Below are positions 21,861 to 32,524 of a stretch of DNA of 64,000 nt, piece after piece. Location of the stretch: the NCBI GenBank assembly GCA_963921195.1, contig OY992539.1:215060314-215124313 (forward strand), given 5' to 3'. Within the stretch, counting starts at the first letter, position 1. Every line of letters starts with the position of its first letter. The stretch is from Pegoplata infirma. Its lineage: Eukaryota; Arthropoda; Insecta; Diptera; Anthomyiidae. A program made the position numbers and the translations under genes. The notes under the pieces are model-generated. The model was not told where the DNA came from. It saw only the letters and a list, made by a program, of their open reading frames with translations, and ran no database searches.

Positions 21861-22760
21861 TTAATGTTGTATTTATTCGACCTTTAAATTTGTAAGTAAT
21901 TGAAATAATTGAGCTCGAGGTCTGTTATTTTAAATAATTTTTATTTTATTTCTCCGATATTTCGAAATTCATCGAATTTCATCCTCAGGGACACTTGTAA
22001 AAATTACACAAACAAAACAAACTTTAAACTATAGCTTAAACACTTGTAAAATTTACACAAACAAAATAAACCTAAAACTATAGCTCAAAGTTTATTTTGT
22101 TTGTGTATTTTTTACAAGTGTCCCTGAAGATGAAAATCGGTTAGGAAAAATGTTTCAGAATCTTAGACTTTTTTTATGACTCAAAATCTGAGACTTTTTA
22201 TATAGAAAAAAGTCTCAGAATGAGAATTTTTTACATAAAGATTTTTCAGAATTTAATGTTGTATTTATTCGACCTTTAAATTTGTAAGTAAATGAAATAA
22301 TTGAGCTTGAGGTCTGTTGTTTTAAATAATTTTTATTTTATTTCTCCTATATTATGAAATTCATTGAATTTCATCCTCAGGGACACTTTTAAAAATTACA
22401 CAAACAAAATATATTCTAAACTATAGCTTAAAGTTTATTTTGTTTGTATAATTTTTACAAGTGTCCCTGAGGATGAAATTCGATTAGAAAATTTTTTTTC
22501 AGAATCTTAGACTTTTTTTATGACTCAAAATCTGAGACTCTTTATATAGAAAAAGTATCAGAATGAGAATTTTTTACATAAATATGTTTTCAGAATTTAA
22601 TGTTGTATGTATTTATTCGACCCTTAAATTTGTAAGTAATTGAAATAATTGAGCTCGAGGTCTGTTGTTTTAAATAATTTTTATTTTTCCGATATTTCGA
22701 AATTCATCGCATTTCATCCACAGGGACACTTGTAAAAATTACACAAACAAAATAAACTTT
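21855..22760 (+). repeat. ~350-390-bp higher-order tandem repeat, three copies
   Basis: Copies start at ATTTAATGTTGTATTTATTC near 21860, 22251 and 22597. Each has GCTCGAGGTCTGTT (GCTTGAGGTCTGTT in the second), TCATCCTCAGGGACACTT, a TACACAAACAAAATAAACTT block followed in the first two copies by its complement, and a 35-bp-type TCTTAGACTTTTTTTATGAC. A composite of two local families amplified as one unit. Confidence 0.85.
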
Positions 22761-23236
22761 AAACCCTTGCAATATTGCGCTGTTGCAGGGGTCAAAAATT
22801 TCTAAAGTGAATACCCTGAATAATAATTTCTTTACTCAAAAGTTCAAAATACCGATTCATTTTACAACTGCATTTTTCGTATTCCTTAAACAAAATCATT
22901 AACAATAAAAAAAAAAATAAAAACACTTTAAAAACTATGTACTCGTACAAACAAAACTTTAGTTTTATAACAGTTTTATAACCTCGATATTTATTGAGTT
23001 AGGTCAAAGAAACTACTATTTTATACAACAACAAAGTGTTGCAACAAAGTATGCAATACTGGTAAATGGTGCAAGTCCATTGAAAGTACAAAAAAAATAA
23101 ACGCAAATATAAATACAAGTACGTAAAAAACGCATAATTTATAAACAAACACTGACATTTTAACAAAGTTGCTGATAGACGAAGAAATACAGTAAACACT
23201 GGTAAAATGGGATTTTAAAGGAGAGGGTAAGATTTG
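22761..23236. other. unclassified DNA with a CCCTTGCAA hairpin
   Basis: A short hairpin CCCTTGCAA...TTGCAGGGG at 22764-22791 opens the stretch. The rest is AT-rich. Open frames of 66 and 90 codons on the minus strand overlap each other and show no domain. No gene supported. Confidence 0.5.
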
Positions 23237-23249
23237 TAGTTTTTGAATA

Positions 23250-23435
23250 GTTTTATTTATTAATAGAGTTTTTAACATATAATAACAAATCATATAATAA
23301 ATTAACCTAACCGAAACGGGTGACAGTAACCATTGGCTCGTCGTAGCGAAACAGACTAAAGCCTTTGGTGAGAATCGGACCCACGACCCCCAGACTCAAA
23401 GGCTAGCACGCTACCAACTAGCCTTCTGTGGCGAA
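23250..23435 (-). mobile_element. tRNA-derived SINE with 13-bp target duplication
   Basis: Perfect 13-bp direct repeats TAGTTTTTGAATA at 23237-23249 and 23436-23448 flank 186 bp. On the minus strand the element begins TTCGCCACAGAAGGCTAGTT. A box-A-like TAGTTGGTAGCG lies at 23409-23420. A box-B/T-arm, GTGGGTCCGATTCTCAC (23368-23384), has a five-pair stem and a TCCGATT loop. It ends in an AATAAATAAAAC tail. The acceptor stem does not pair well, so this is not a working tRNA gene. Presumably moved by LINE machinery, which is not in the window. Confidence 0.88.
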
Positions 23436-23666
23436 TAGTTTTTGAATATATTTCACTTAAAAATTAGGAAATTTTTCACTTATCTTAAGACTCTGTACTG
23501 TGTTGTATATGCTGACAACCAAAATCATTTGCCACAAACAACAATTTCCAACCAAACTGTACTAATGGCATAAGAACCTTTCTCTAACCAGAAAATAACT
23601 AAACAAATTAAGTAGACGTAGTGGTGTAGTTGTAGATAAAACTAGAGTGCATGATAGTAAAAAAAC

Positions 23667-24194
23667 TAAGGATGGGCACGTGAGTGATTTTTGACTCGCA
23701 CTCACTCACGCTCACGACAGAATTTTTTTCAATTTACTCACGCAGGAGTGTAGTTTTTCTACTCACACTCACTCACAATCACGTGAGTAAATTTAAAACA
23801 ACTCACTCTCACGTGCACTTACACAAGCTTCACTCACACTCACGTTGACTCACATTAAAAAAAAATCCAACAAAATTTTTAACAAAATTTGAGTTTTGGC
23901 TATTTTTCCAATTTTTTTTTTTGATTTTTTCTAAGAAAAAATTTATAATTTCGCTAAATTTTACATTTTTTTGCTATTTTTTTGCAACGAAAGGAAATAT
24001 GAAGAGAAAACAAATTACGCAAAAATCGACTAACGCACACTTACTCACGCAAAAATCTTACTCACTCACACTCACTCAAGCAATTTTTTTACACTCACAA
24101 TAACGTGACTAAAATTCAGTTCAGTCACACTCACACATGATCACGCGTGAATCACGCGTGAATCACGCACTAATCTGCTATGTGCCCATCTCTA
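23667..24194. mobile_element. hAT-like MITE built of CACTCAC/GTGAGTG words
   Basis: Left end TAAGGATGGGCACGTGAGTG, right end complement of TAGAGATGGGCACATAGCAG. Flanks AAAAAAAC (23659-23666) and AGAAAAAC (24195-24202) form an 8-bp target duplication with one mismatch. The interior is dense in ACTCACACTCACG, CACGCGTGAATCACGCGTGA and similar words, like amplified transposase-binding repeats. A second copy at 57318-57892 is inverted relative to this one. Confidence 0.85.
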
Positions 24195-24311
24195 AGAAAA
24201 ACTGAAAAAAAAACTAAAAATATTAACAGCATTTTCAGTTAGGGGAAATATCAGAGAGTCAATTTTGTTTTTAAGTGAAAATGTTCTTTAGTGTAAAAAT
24301 GGAAAAGTTAT

Positions 24312-24524
24312 GGGGGCTAATTCCCGGAGACGATAGCGATCGAAATTCTACTCGTGCGATTTGCCAAATTTTCTGTACGCCTAAAATTATGCTTTTATAA
24401 ATATAAGTTTTTTAAATGTTTTATGTTTAAGTGTATTAAGCATAATTTTAGGCATACAGACAAATTGAAAAATCGCACATTCGAGTAGAATTTCGATTGC
24501 TATCGACTCCGGGAATTAGCCCCC
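24312..24524. mobile_element. 213-bp MITE with GGGGGCTAATTCCCGGAG ends
   Basis: Perfect 18-bp inverted ends, continuing inward as GATAGCGATCGAAATTCTAC against the complement near 24490, and CGCCTAAAATTATGC against GCATAATTTTAGGC. Forms one long hairpin. Its homologue at 57293-58097 is split by another element. No target duplication is evident. Confidence 0.88.
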
Positions 24525-24529
24525 TGGTA

Positions 24530-26795
24530 AGATATACTCTTATCTGGCCATATCAGAGGTCATTAGAGCGGCCTTTTTTTAACGGCAAACAATTTTTCTA
24601 CCAATTTTTAATGTTTCGACAATTTTTTATTCTGCTAGTTTTTAAACTTATGTGGTACAAATTTGAGGACAATCGGATCAAAATTTCAAAATTTTGGATT
24701 TTGAAAATTTTTTTTTTTTAAATATGTCTTGCGATGCATCATATTTATTAATTTTAATGCGCTGCACATACATTTCAAAAAAAAAATTTAATCGGTAGAA
24801 CGGTTTTTGAGATATTGCTAATTGAAATTTGCACAAAATGGCGGTTTTTTCTTACGTTCAAAGTTTTTATAAAATAAAAAAATCTCAAAATTTCTTTTCC
24901 TTGACCCTTTCATAAAGCTTAAAACAACTGTATTGGGGCCAAATCCAATAATTTCAAGCCGTGGCGTTCTTCGATCGAAGTTTTAAATTTTTGAAAAATT
25001 TCTCCGCAACAGAAAATGCAATTTCCTTCAATTGTGTCTGCAATTCCAGACCCTTGCGAAATAATGTAAGAGACAAAAAAGTTGAAAAAAGGTATGAAGT
25101 GAGGTTGAGATTGCAAGAAATAGTATTGTAGTGTTGGAAACTGTTAAAATTTATTCTGTAGAAACTATAAATATTCACATATATAAAAAACAATTTCCAT
25201 TAACATGACAAACCGGCATTTAAAATCCTACTGATGATAACACTAACTGGAGTGTTTGAAACCTTTATGGGAATACCAGAAATGTCTACAATTTTAACAA
25301 ATTCAATTTTTCTTCTGTTTTTTTTTAACTTGAACCCTTATAAAAAAAATGTCTTGCGAAATCAGTAAAGCAGTTTTCGAGATATCGCCATTTGATTTTT
25401 TTCAAATAATTTCTAAAAATGGCACGGGTTTTTCCAATTTCTATGAAATACTGACTATTTCATAGAAATTGAGACAAGCTTTAACTTAAACTCAATTTAA
25501 GGCAAATCAGACCATTTAAAACAATGACACCCTTTGATTAAAGATCGGAGTTTTTGGTAAACATTTTCGAAAAAAACAAAATTTTGATAGAGGGCGCCAC
25601 GGGTAAAAATTATCGGATTTGTTCCAAATTAACTTTAAATAAAATTTTTTCTCAAGCTCTATGAAAGGTTCGTGGAAAACAAAATTTAAATTTTTTTGAC
25701 CGTGGGAAAAACCGCAATTTTTTTTGCAAATTTCAAATGGCGATATCACGAAAACTGTTCGGCAGATTTTTTTGTTATTAATGCTCAGAGCCCGCCCGAA
25801 GATCAAAAATTCAAATTTTTGATAGCCGACCGCCACCGGTTAATCTAATTCCATTTACCCCAAATTTGTACCGCATAATTTTTAGATCTAGTTCGAAATG
25901 TGTTTCGAAATTTAAAATTTTTGAAATTTTTTTTTCGGCTTTTCTAAAACTAAAATTTATTGTATCCAAATTTTCTAAACTTTCTTTTAAAAAAAAGTTA
26001 ATAAATTTTCCTTGCTTCAATTGGAAATAGTGCCATATTTCTAAATAAATCTGAAAGGAAATTTATAGGTTATTTTTTGCAGTTGTTGTAATAAATTGTG
26101 TAGCAAAAATACTTTAGCTCAACAATGAATAGAAGAACAACCAAGAGTTAGAAAAAAATATAAAGAATGTAAAGAGTTTTTGAAGTAAATAAATGATGTC
26201 TTAGAGTGCTGATATTATACAATTCAATAAAGAACAAGTGAAAAAAAATTGAATACGGCATGGATGAATCGAGGAACGCTCTACTTAATTGAGAAATAAG
26301 TAAAAAATTCTCAAAACTTTCTGAACGCAAATGAATTTGACTAAAAAAACACTTTTTATGTAATAATAATATTTTTGAATGAAAACAATTTTTTTTCAAA
26401 ATTAAAAAAAAAATAAATATGTCTTACGTGCGATAAATCCAATTAAACAAATTTTTAAATTTTTGCAAACATTAAAAATTTTAATGGAAATTATCCAAAA
26501 ATTTAAACCATTAAAGTACGCCACTGGTAAAAATTATCGGATTTGGCTTAAATTGAATTAAAATGAAAGACTCTCTCAATCTCTATAAAAGGGTCAACGG
26601 AAAGAAATTGAGATTTTTTTAAGAAATTTCTTGAACATAGGAAAAAACCGCCATTTTTTTTTTGGCAAATTTCACATAACGATATATCGAATAATTTCAA
26701 AAATCCAAAATTTTTGGGGAACATTTTCCAAAAATTCACAATTTTGAAACAATTTAATCCGATTTGAAAATTTTTTTAAAGACTTTCTTTCAAAA
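24530..26795. repeat. dispersed GAGATATCGCCATTTGA body repeats
   Basis: Several direct and inverted copies of a block reading AATCGGTWDARCGGTTTTYG, AGATATCGCCATTTGAAATT, AAATGGCGGTTTTT and CCRATTGGCCTCAAATTTGT, at about 24790, 25365, 25735 (minus) and 26660 (minus). The stretch leads into a minus-strand mini-me-like head at 26796-26966, so it is probably the expanded and decayed body of such elements. Same blocks at 31560-32520, 51480-52260, 53690-53840, 62518-62735 and 63240-63500. Short frames here are chance. Confidence 0.7.
25051..25180 (+). repeat. 130-bp block shared with 55458-55587
   Basis: Contains CCCTTGCGAAATAATGTAAG, AGACAAAAAAGTTGAAA, GTATGAAGTGAGGTTGAGAT, ATTGTAGTGTTGGAAACT and ATTTATTCTGTAGAAACT. 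The other copy is about 90% alike by eye. The surrounding sequence differs at the two sites, so the block moved or was copied as a unit. No inverted ends or clear target duplication. Confidence 0.75.
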
Positions 26796-26966
26796 TTTAG
26801 CGTGTTTTAAAAAGACAGACAGACAGACAGACAAATATCGCTATATAACCTTTAAAATCTATCGAGGATCATTAATATACATTATTTATGACGTCCTTTG
26901 TCGATATTTTAAAGTGTTACAAACCGAATGACAAACTTATATATAAAATCTATAAGTGCAGGGTAC
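26796..26966 (-). mobile_element. mini-me-like head with (GTCT)n
   Basis: On the minus strand: GTACCCTGCACTTATAGATT, TATATATAAGTTTGTCATTC, GGTTTGTAACACTTTAAAAT, ATCCTCGATAGATTTTAAAG, then about five GTCT units (complement at 26814-26833). The head word (TACCCTGCAC) differs from both type A and type B. Confidence 0.75.
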
Positions 26967-27357
26967 AAAAACTACAGCAAACAACAATTTGTGTGGACAG
27001 AGGGATATACTTATAAAAAATGCATATACTTGTGTAATATATAACAATTTTACAAAGTAACCTGGTAAATATACTCAGGAAACCCTGTAGACAAAATGCA
27101 TGAGGAAACAGAAATTGATTTAATGAACGATTTTCAAAGGCTGAGGAAACAGTAATTGATTCAATGAAAGATTTTCAAAGGCTATGTTGAAAAAGCGACT
27201 GCGCCATTTAGAGAATTAATTAGTAAAGATCAATTGAAATGAGAAGATTCCAATTGAAATTTGAAAAAAATCAATTGATATTAGTAAAAAGTCAATTGTA
27301 ATTCAGAAAATATTAATAGAAACATTCGTAGTTTTAATAAAATGTGTAGTCCTTATG

Positions 27358-27690
27358 AAAAACGTAGTTTAAATAAAAGAAGTTGTCTTAATAAAAGACG
27401 TAGTCTTAATAAAAGACGTAGTCTTAATAAAAGACGTAGTCTTAATAAAAGACGTAGTCTTAATAAAAGACGTAGTCTTAATAAAAGACGTAGTCTTAAT
27501 AAAAGACGTAGTCCTTATAAAACACGTAGTGTTAAGAAAAGACGTAGTCTTAATAAAAGACGAAGTCTTCATAAAAGACTTAGTCTTAATAAAAGACGTA
27601 GTTTTAATAAAAGGCATTGTCTTAATAAAAGACGTAGTCTTAATAAACGACATAGTCTTAATAAAAGACGAAATCTTAATAAATGATGTA
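27358..27690 (+). repeat. 18-bp minisatellite AAAAGACGTAGTCTTAAT
   Basis: About 18 uninterrupted copies. The unit holds the palindrome AAGACGTAGTCTT. Because 18 is a multiple of three, all frames stay open and translate as repeated KRRSLN or, on the minus strand, FIKTTS. These are artefacts of the period, not genes. Confidence 0.97.
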
Positions 27691-28199
27691 GTTGAGGAAA
27701 CAGGAATTGTTTCAATGGTAGATTTTCAAAGGCTCGGCTGAAAAGCGACTGCGCCAGTTAGAAATGTAATTTGTATAAATCAATTAAAACTCAAAGATTT
27801 CAATTAAAATTCGAAAAAAATCAATTGCTATTTGTAAAGTCAATTGTAATTCGGAAAATATTAATGGAAATACGAATCTTTACAAAAGACGTAGCCTTAG
27901 AAAATTCAGTCTTAATAAAATATGTTGTCTTTATAAAAGAAGTTTTCTAAATAAAAGAAGTAGTGCTAAAAAAGACGTATTCTTAGTAAAGACGCAGTCT
28001 TAATATATCAAAAAAAAAAATGTACTCTTAATAAATGATGTAGTTGAGGATCAACTACATCATTTATTAATGATATTAAAACTCAAAGATTTTAATTAAA
28101 ATTCGGAAAAAAACAAATGCTATTAGTAAAAGTTAATTGTAATTCGAAAAACATTAATAGAAATACGAATCTTTACGAAAGACGTAGTGTTAGACAAAT

Positions 28200-28530
28200 T
28201 CATATTCTTAATGAAATAGTAGTCTTTATAAAAGAAGTTGTCTAAATAAAAGAAGTTGTCTAAATAAAAGAGGTATTCTTAATAAAACACGTAGTCTTAA
28301 TAAAAGACGTAGTCCTAATAAAATACATAGTCTTTATAAAAGACGTAGTCTTAATAAAAGATGTAGTCTTAATTAAAGACGTAGTCTTAAAAACACGAAG
28401 TCTTAATAAAAGACATTGACTTAATAATTTTATAGTCTTAATAAGAGACGTAGTCTTAAAAAAAGATGTAGTCTTAATAAAAGACGTAGACTTATTAAAA
28501 GCCGTAGTCTTAATAAAACACGTAGTGTGA
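28200..28530 (+). repeat. 18-bp minisatellite, third array of the locus
   Basis: Diverged copies of AAAAGACGTAGTCTTAAT with interruptions (AAACACGTAGTC, ATAATTTTATAGTCTT). A smaller array of the same unit lies near 27885-28010. Confidence 0.9.
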
Positions 28531-28694
28531 ATATATAAAAGACTATGTCTTTGTTTTTAATTAATAAAACATGTAGTAGAAATAAAATTGGTTAAAACTA
28601 CAAATGCGTGGTCATAAAAAAAAATATTGATTTTATCTTTTTAAAGCCTGAGAGAAAAGTTATGCTCTTTTGATTGTGGATTTTCTATGATTTG

Positions 28695-29191
28695 TAGTGT
28701 CCGACCGAATATTCGGCTTCGGCCTCGGCTTCGGCCAAAAAGCACTATTCGGCCACTATTCGGCTTCGGCCACAATTTTGGCCGAATAGGCCGAATACCG
28801 AATAATTGTATAATATTTGTTGAAAAACATACTAAACTAACTTTGAATAACATTAGTAAGCCACAAAAACATTTTTATAAGTGTTTTTGCAACTAAAAAC
28901 ATTTTTTACATTCAAAAAAAAATTTCGATCGAAAAAAATTTACACTCTAAAATATATTTTTTTACAAAAATGTCCAAAAAAATTTTTTGCTTAAAATAAA
29001 ATCATTCTAGACAGCATTCTCATGCATTTGAGTATCCCGCCGAGTCGACTTTTATTTTTTCTTGTTTTTACTACATAAATATTTTTTTTTTTTAATATTC
29101 GGCTTCGGATTCGGTTTGGCCGAATAGTGAAAATTTGGCCGAATATTCGGCTTCGGCTTCGGCCAAAAAAGGTGTATTCGGTCGGACACTA
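28695..29191. mobile_element. hAT-like MITE with TAGTGTCCGACCGAATA ends
   Basis: 497 bp starting TAGTGTCCGACCGAATATTC and ending GAATACACC-complement...GGTCGGACACTA. Perfect 8-bp direct repeat ATGATTTG at 28687-28694 and 29192-29199. Both ends carry arrays of CGGCTTCGGC and GGCCGAATA, unusually GC-rich for this window and likely subterminal transposase-binding repeats. The interior includes a mini-me-like tail (GCCGAGTCGACTTTT...CTTG near 29038-29066). Two ~70-codon frames are readings of the repeats. Confidence 0.92.
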
Positions 29192-29199
29192 ATGATTTG

Positions 29200-29506
29200 T
29201 TTTGATTATTACAACAGTTTCCAGTAAACCGGCTGTATCAACCGATTCATCAAATCCAAAAGTTTAGATTTCCTTTTCATTTCTAAATACATTTTTTAAA
29301 TACTACAGTCCCATATTTCCAACCAGGTAATTTTAGTTATGTTATTCCTTCTTTCTTCATTATATTCCTATTGCTACTCTTAGCTTAAACTAAGTTAAGC
29401 ATTTTCACCACCTAAGTTCCTATTTTGCAACACTTTCTAAGTGAGTAGTAGCTGTAAGAGTCCTTTAGAGTTTAAATGTGTATGTTTATGAACATGTTTC
29501 ATACAC
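29200..29506. other. unclassified DNA
   Basis: No gene or repeat recognised. Confidence 0.4.
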
Positions 29507-29509
29507 TCA

Positions 29510-30950
29510 CAAGGGAAGTATCTCAACCCTTATGAACCGATTAGCCTGAAACTTAAAATATATATTAAAGAGACGATTTTAAGGTTGGGGTGTCTCGGCT
29601 TATCGGCCATATCGGTGTTTAAAAATTTCGTTGTCCCCTTATGAAACCATATGGACCTTCGGGAAAATTTTGATAACTTCCGAACTAACAGGAATATCAT
29701 CTAGGGCAAAAAAAAGGGTCGACTTAAATTTAATAAAGATTATTTCTTATCCATACGGATATCGTAGGTCTATGTCTTCACATAAGTACCACCCAAAATT
29801 TAAACATTTTCCTGAAAAAAATATTTAAAGAAGCCGAATTTTTACAAGGTTATGCCACACAGAAAAAAATAAAAATGAATTTCAATTACGAAATTCGTTG
29901 ATTCAATTAAAAAATTAATTGATTTCGGACCTATCACGAAAATGCGCATATTAATTACTCATTTTGTTTGAAAATAGTTTTAAAACTTAATTAAATTGTT
30001 AATTGAATCAATTAAAGTTTTAATTGAAAATAAAATGGAAACAAAAAAAAATTAACATAAAATTGAAAATCAATAATATAGATTTATTGATTCATATAAA
30101 ATTTTTAATTGAAAAAAGACCAAAACTCAATTTAATTTTAAAAGTTAAACTTCAAAAAATGCCATAAAATAAATAAACATCGAATTTTTTTGTTTTAAAT
30201 TATTAAGAAATTTATTTTCTTTATTAAATATAAACAGTTGGTATAGTTTTGCATAGAAACATAAATCTTGTTATTGCATGCATTTTTGTCGCTTTAGTAA
30301 AGTTGAAACAAAAAAAAATTGTATTAAATTTCAATGTGCAAAACACAAGGCAAATTCCTCATATTATTTTTTTTTCTTTCAACTGTACACATTTCATAAG
30401 CAAAACACTTTATCCGCAACGACCACTCGCCTTAAAGAAAACAATAAAACTAAAAAAACTACCACCAAAATATACAAAACAATAGTTCAAAAGTTTTTTT
30501 TGTTGTTTTTTTCATTTTTATTTTTTCATTGGCTACTAACACTAATGCATTCAAAACCGGTTTCGTTTGTTTATTTTATTTTTGTTTTCAGTAAAGTTAA
30601 GAATTCAATTAAAATATTAATTGAATCAATTAAAATGTTTAATTGAAGTTTAATTTAATATCAAATCCATTTTTAATTAAAAACAAAATTACGATATTAT
30701 TTTCTGTGCACCATTGGATAGGCATTAAAAAAACCTTTCTTCTTATATGAAAACACCATATAGTTTCTTAAAAAGAAATGACTGAAAAATCCAAAAAACG
30801 ATTTTTTCGCCATTTTTTGACCCATGTTTTGAACCCCTAAATTCCCGATATGGCCGATAAGCCGAGACACCCCAACCTTAGAATTGTTTCTTTGATATAT
30901 ATTTTAAGTTTCAGGCAAATCGGTTCATAAGGGTTGAGATACTTCCCTTG
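29510..30950. mobile_element. long-inverted-repeat element, TCA target duplication
   Basis: Ends CAAGGGAAGTATCTCAACCC and its complement, with TCA on both sides (29507-29509, 30951-30953). The arms pair for ~130 bp, including GGTTGGGGTGTCTCGGCTTA and CGGCCATATCGG against complements near 30845-30885. Shares CAAGGGAAGT with the element at 14516-17819, so the same family. Another element sits inside at 29858-30708. No transposase. Confidence 0.88.
29858..30708. mobile_element. nested element with CACAGAAAA ends rich in TCAATTAAAA
   Basis: Begins CACAGAAAAAAATAAAAATG and ends ATATTATTTTCTGTG. Subterminal TTCAATTACG/ATTGATTCAATTAAA words recur at both sides (AATTGAATCAATTAAAATGT near 30620). Frames of 78 and 122 codons inside (30249-30646) are overlapping low-complexity readings. 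A partial relative ends at ATTCTTTCTGTG near 45625. Target duplication unclear. Confidence 0.65.
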
Positions 30951-31559
30951 TCAGTTATTATGTATATTGAATTGTTGTCCTTATTATGGTTGTTTATAGA
31001 GAATATGTATAGAACAAATTACATTTATTTTTTTATAAAAAATGAAAATACAATGTATTTTCTGCTGTAGTTATTTGTTACTTTTTGTAGTATTATAAGG
31101 TTTTTGCACTTTATTTCAATTTAGAAAAAGAAATAAAAGCCAAAAACCAACATTGAAGTGTTGATTTTTACTATTTTACGCTTGAATTTTTACCAAATTG
31201 TTAAGAAAAACTGTTTGTATTTTAAGTTTAAATAATTTTTGATTTGAGTTGAAAGTTTTTTTTTGCTTGTTTGTTAACTAAAGAGATTAATTACCTAATT
31301 TGAGGTTTGAAGTAAAGGTAAACTGATAAGAAAATATTGTAGCATACTTTTAGGGGGGTTATTTGAAAGAAAGAAAGAAGAAGTATAATTTTAGGAAATT
31401 TTTAAGTGAATAATTTAAAGTTAAACAAAAATTAGACTTGTTGATATTACGTTTTACGACAAAAGTAGTTTCAGCAGATGAATTTGTAGTAAGAGACGTA
31501 GTAAAATACCAAGTATTAATAGAAGGTATAGTTTAATATAAATGTAAAGTTTTAGTTCT
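30951..31559. other. unclassified AT-rich DNA with one GCATACTTTTAGG motif
   Basis: No gene. TAGCATACTTTTAGGGG at 31340. Toward the end a few GTAGT words announce the 18-bp family. Confidence 0.5.
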
Positions 31560-32520
31560 TTCATTTAAACTTAATTTGATCCAAATCCGATTATTTAAGA
31601 CCGTTGCGCCCTGCGATCAATGTTTTGGTATTTTGGAAAATTTTCATCAAAATTTAAAATTTTTGAAAAATTAAAAATAATCAAAAAAATATCTTAGGAC
31701 ACATTATTTTTGTTAATTTTGACATGCTGAATACGAATATCAAAAAATTTCTGAAATCGGTTTAGCGGTTTTCGAGATGTCGCCATTTGAAGTTTGTCAA
31801 AAAATTTCAAATTAGGAAGTTTAAGAAATTTAAAGAAAAATCTCAAACATTTTTGCATTGACTATTTCATAGAGATTAAGACAAAGTTTCTTATAAATTT
31901 AAATTGAGACAAATCATCCTATTTTAACACATGGCACCCCTTCGATTGAAGTTTAGAGTTTTTGAAGGAAATCTTCTAAAAACCAAAACATTGATCGAGG
32001 GCGCCATGATTTTAAAAAGTCTGATCTGGCTTAAATTAAGTTTTAATAAAAGTTTGTCACAAGCTTTATGAAACACTCCAAGAAAACTATTTTTCAGATT
32101 TTTTTTTTTTAATTCTTCAACGTCGGAAAATACCACCATTTAAGGAAATTTTTTTACAAATTTCAAAAGGCAATATCTCGAAAATCGCTAGGCCAATTTC
32201 AGAATTTTTTTGATATTCGTATTTAGCATGTATTATGTATCGCAAGATAATTCTACAAAAAAATAAAAATACAAAATTTTGGTGGAAAAACCGCCATTTT
32301 TGGAAAATTTTAAATAGCAATATCTCGAAAACCGTTCGAAATATTTAAATTTTTTGTTTGATTCGGTTTCAGCACATTGAAATTAATGTGTCGCAAGCAT
32401 ATTTTTAAATTTTTTTTTAATGCCAAGGGTCAGTTTAATCCGATTGGCCTCAAATTTTTACCACATACGTTTTTGACCTTGAAGAATATACGTTTAAAGT
32501 CAGAAGAAAAACGTTTTTGC
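31560..32520. repeat. GAGATATCGCCATTTGA body repeats
   Basis: GAAATCGGTTTAGCGGTTTT and CGAGATGTCGCCATTTGAAG at 31755, the complement near 32165-32205, a third copy at 32310, and CCGATTGGCCTCAAATTTTT at 32440. Same dispersed family as 24530-26795. Confidence 0.75.
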
Positions 32521-32524
32521 CTTT

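Larger units (their letters stand above)
27090..28560 (+). repeat. composite higher-order repeat: ~230-bp unit plus 18-bp minisatellite
   Basis: A ~230-bp unit (GAAACAG, ATTTTCAAAGGCT, AAAGCGACTGCGCCA, AAAAAATCAATTG, GTCAATTGTAATTC, GAAAATATTAATRGAAA) occurs near 27090 and 27690 and, truncated, near 28060. It is followed each time by an 18-bp minisatellite. The whole locus therefore grew by duplicating unit plus array. Confidence 0.85.

Noticed and set aside
23360..23432. possible tRNA gene
   Set aside because: The T-arm is good but the acceptor stem does not pair and the block is bounded by a 13-bp target duplication, so it is a SINE.
27342..27686. 114-codon frame encoding a KRRSLN repeat protein
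   Set aside because: Produced by an 18-bp minisatellite whose period is a multiple of three; overlapping frames on both strands are equally open.
30278..30646. 122-codon frame
   Set aside because: Lies inside a non-autonomous element, overlaps another frame at 30249-30485 and is low complexity with no recognisable domain.
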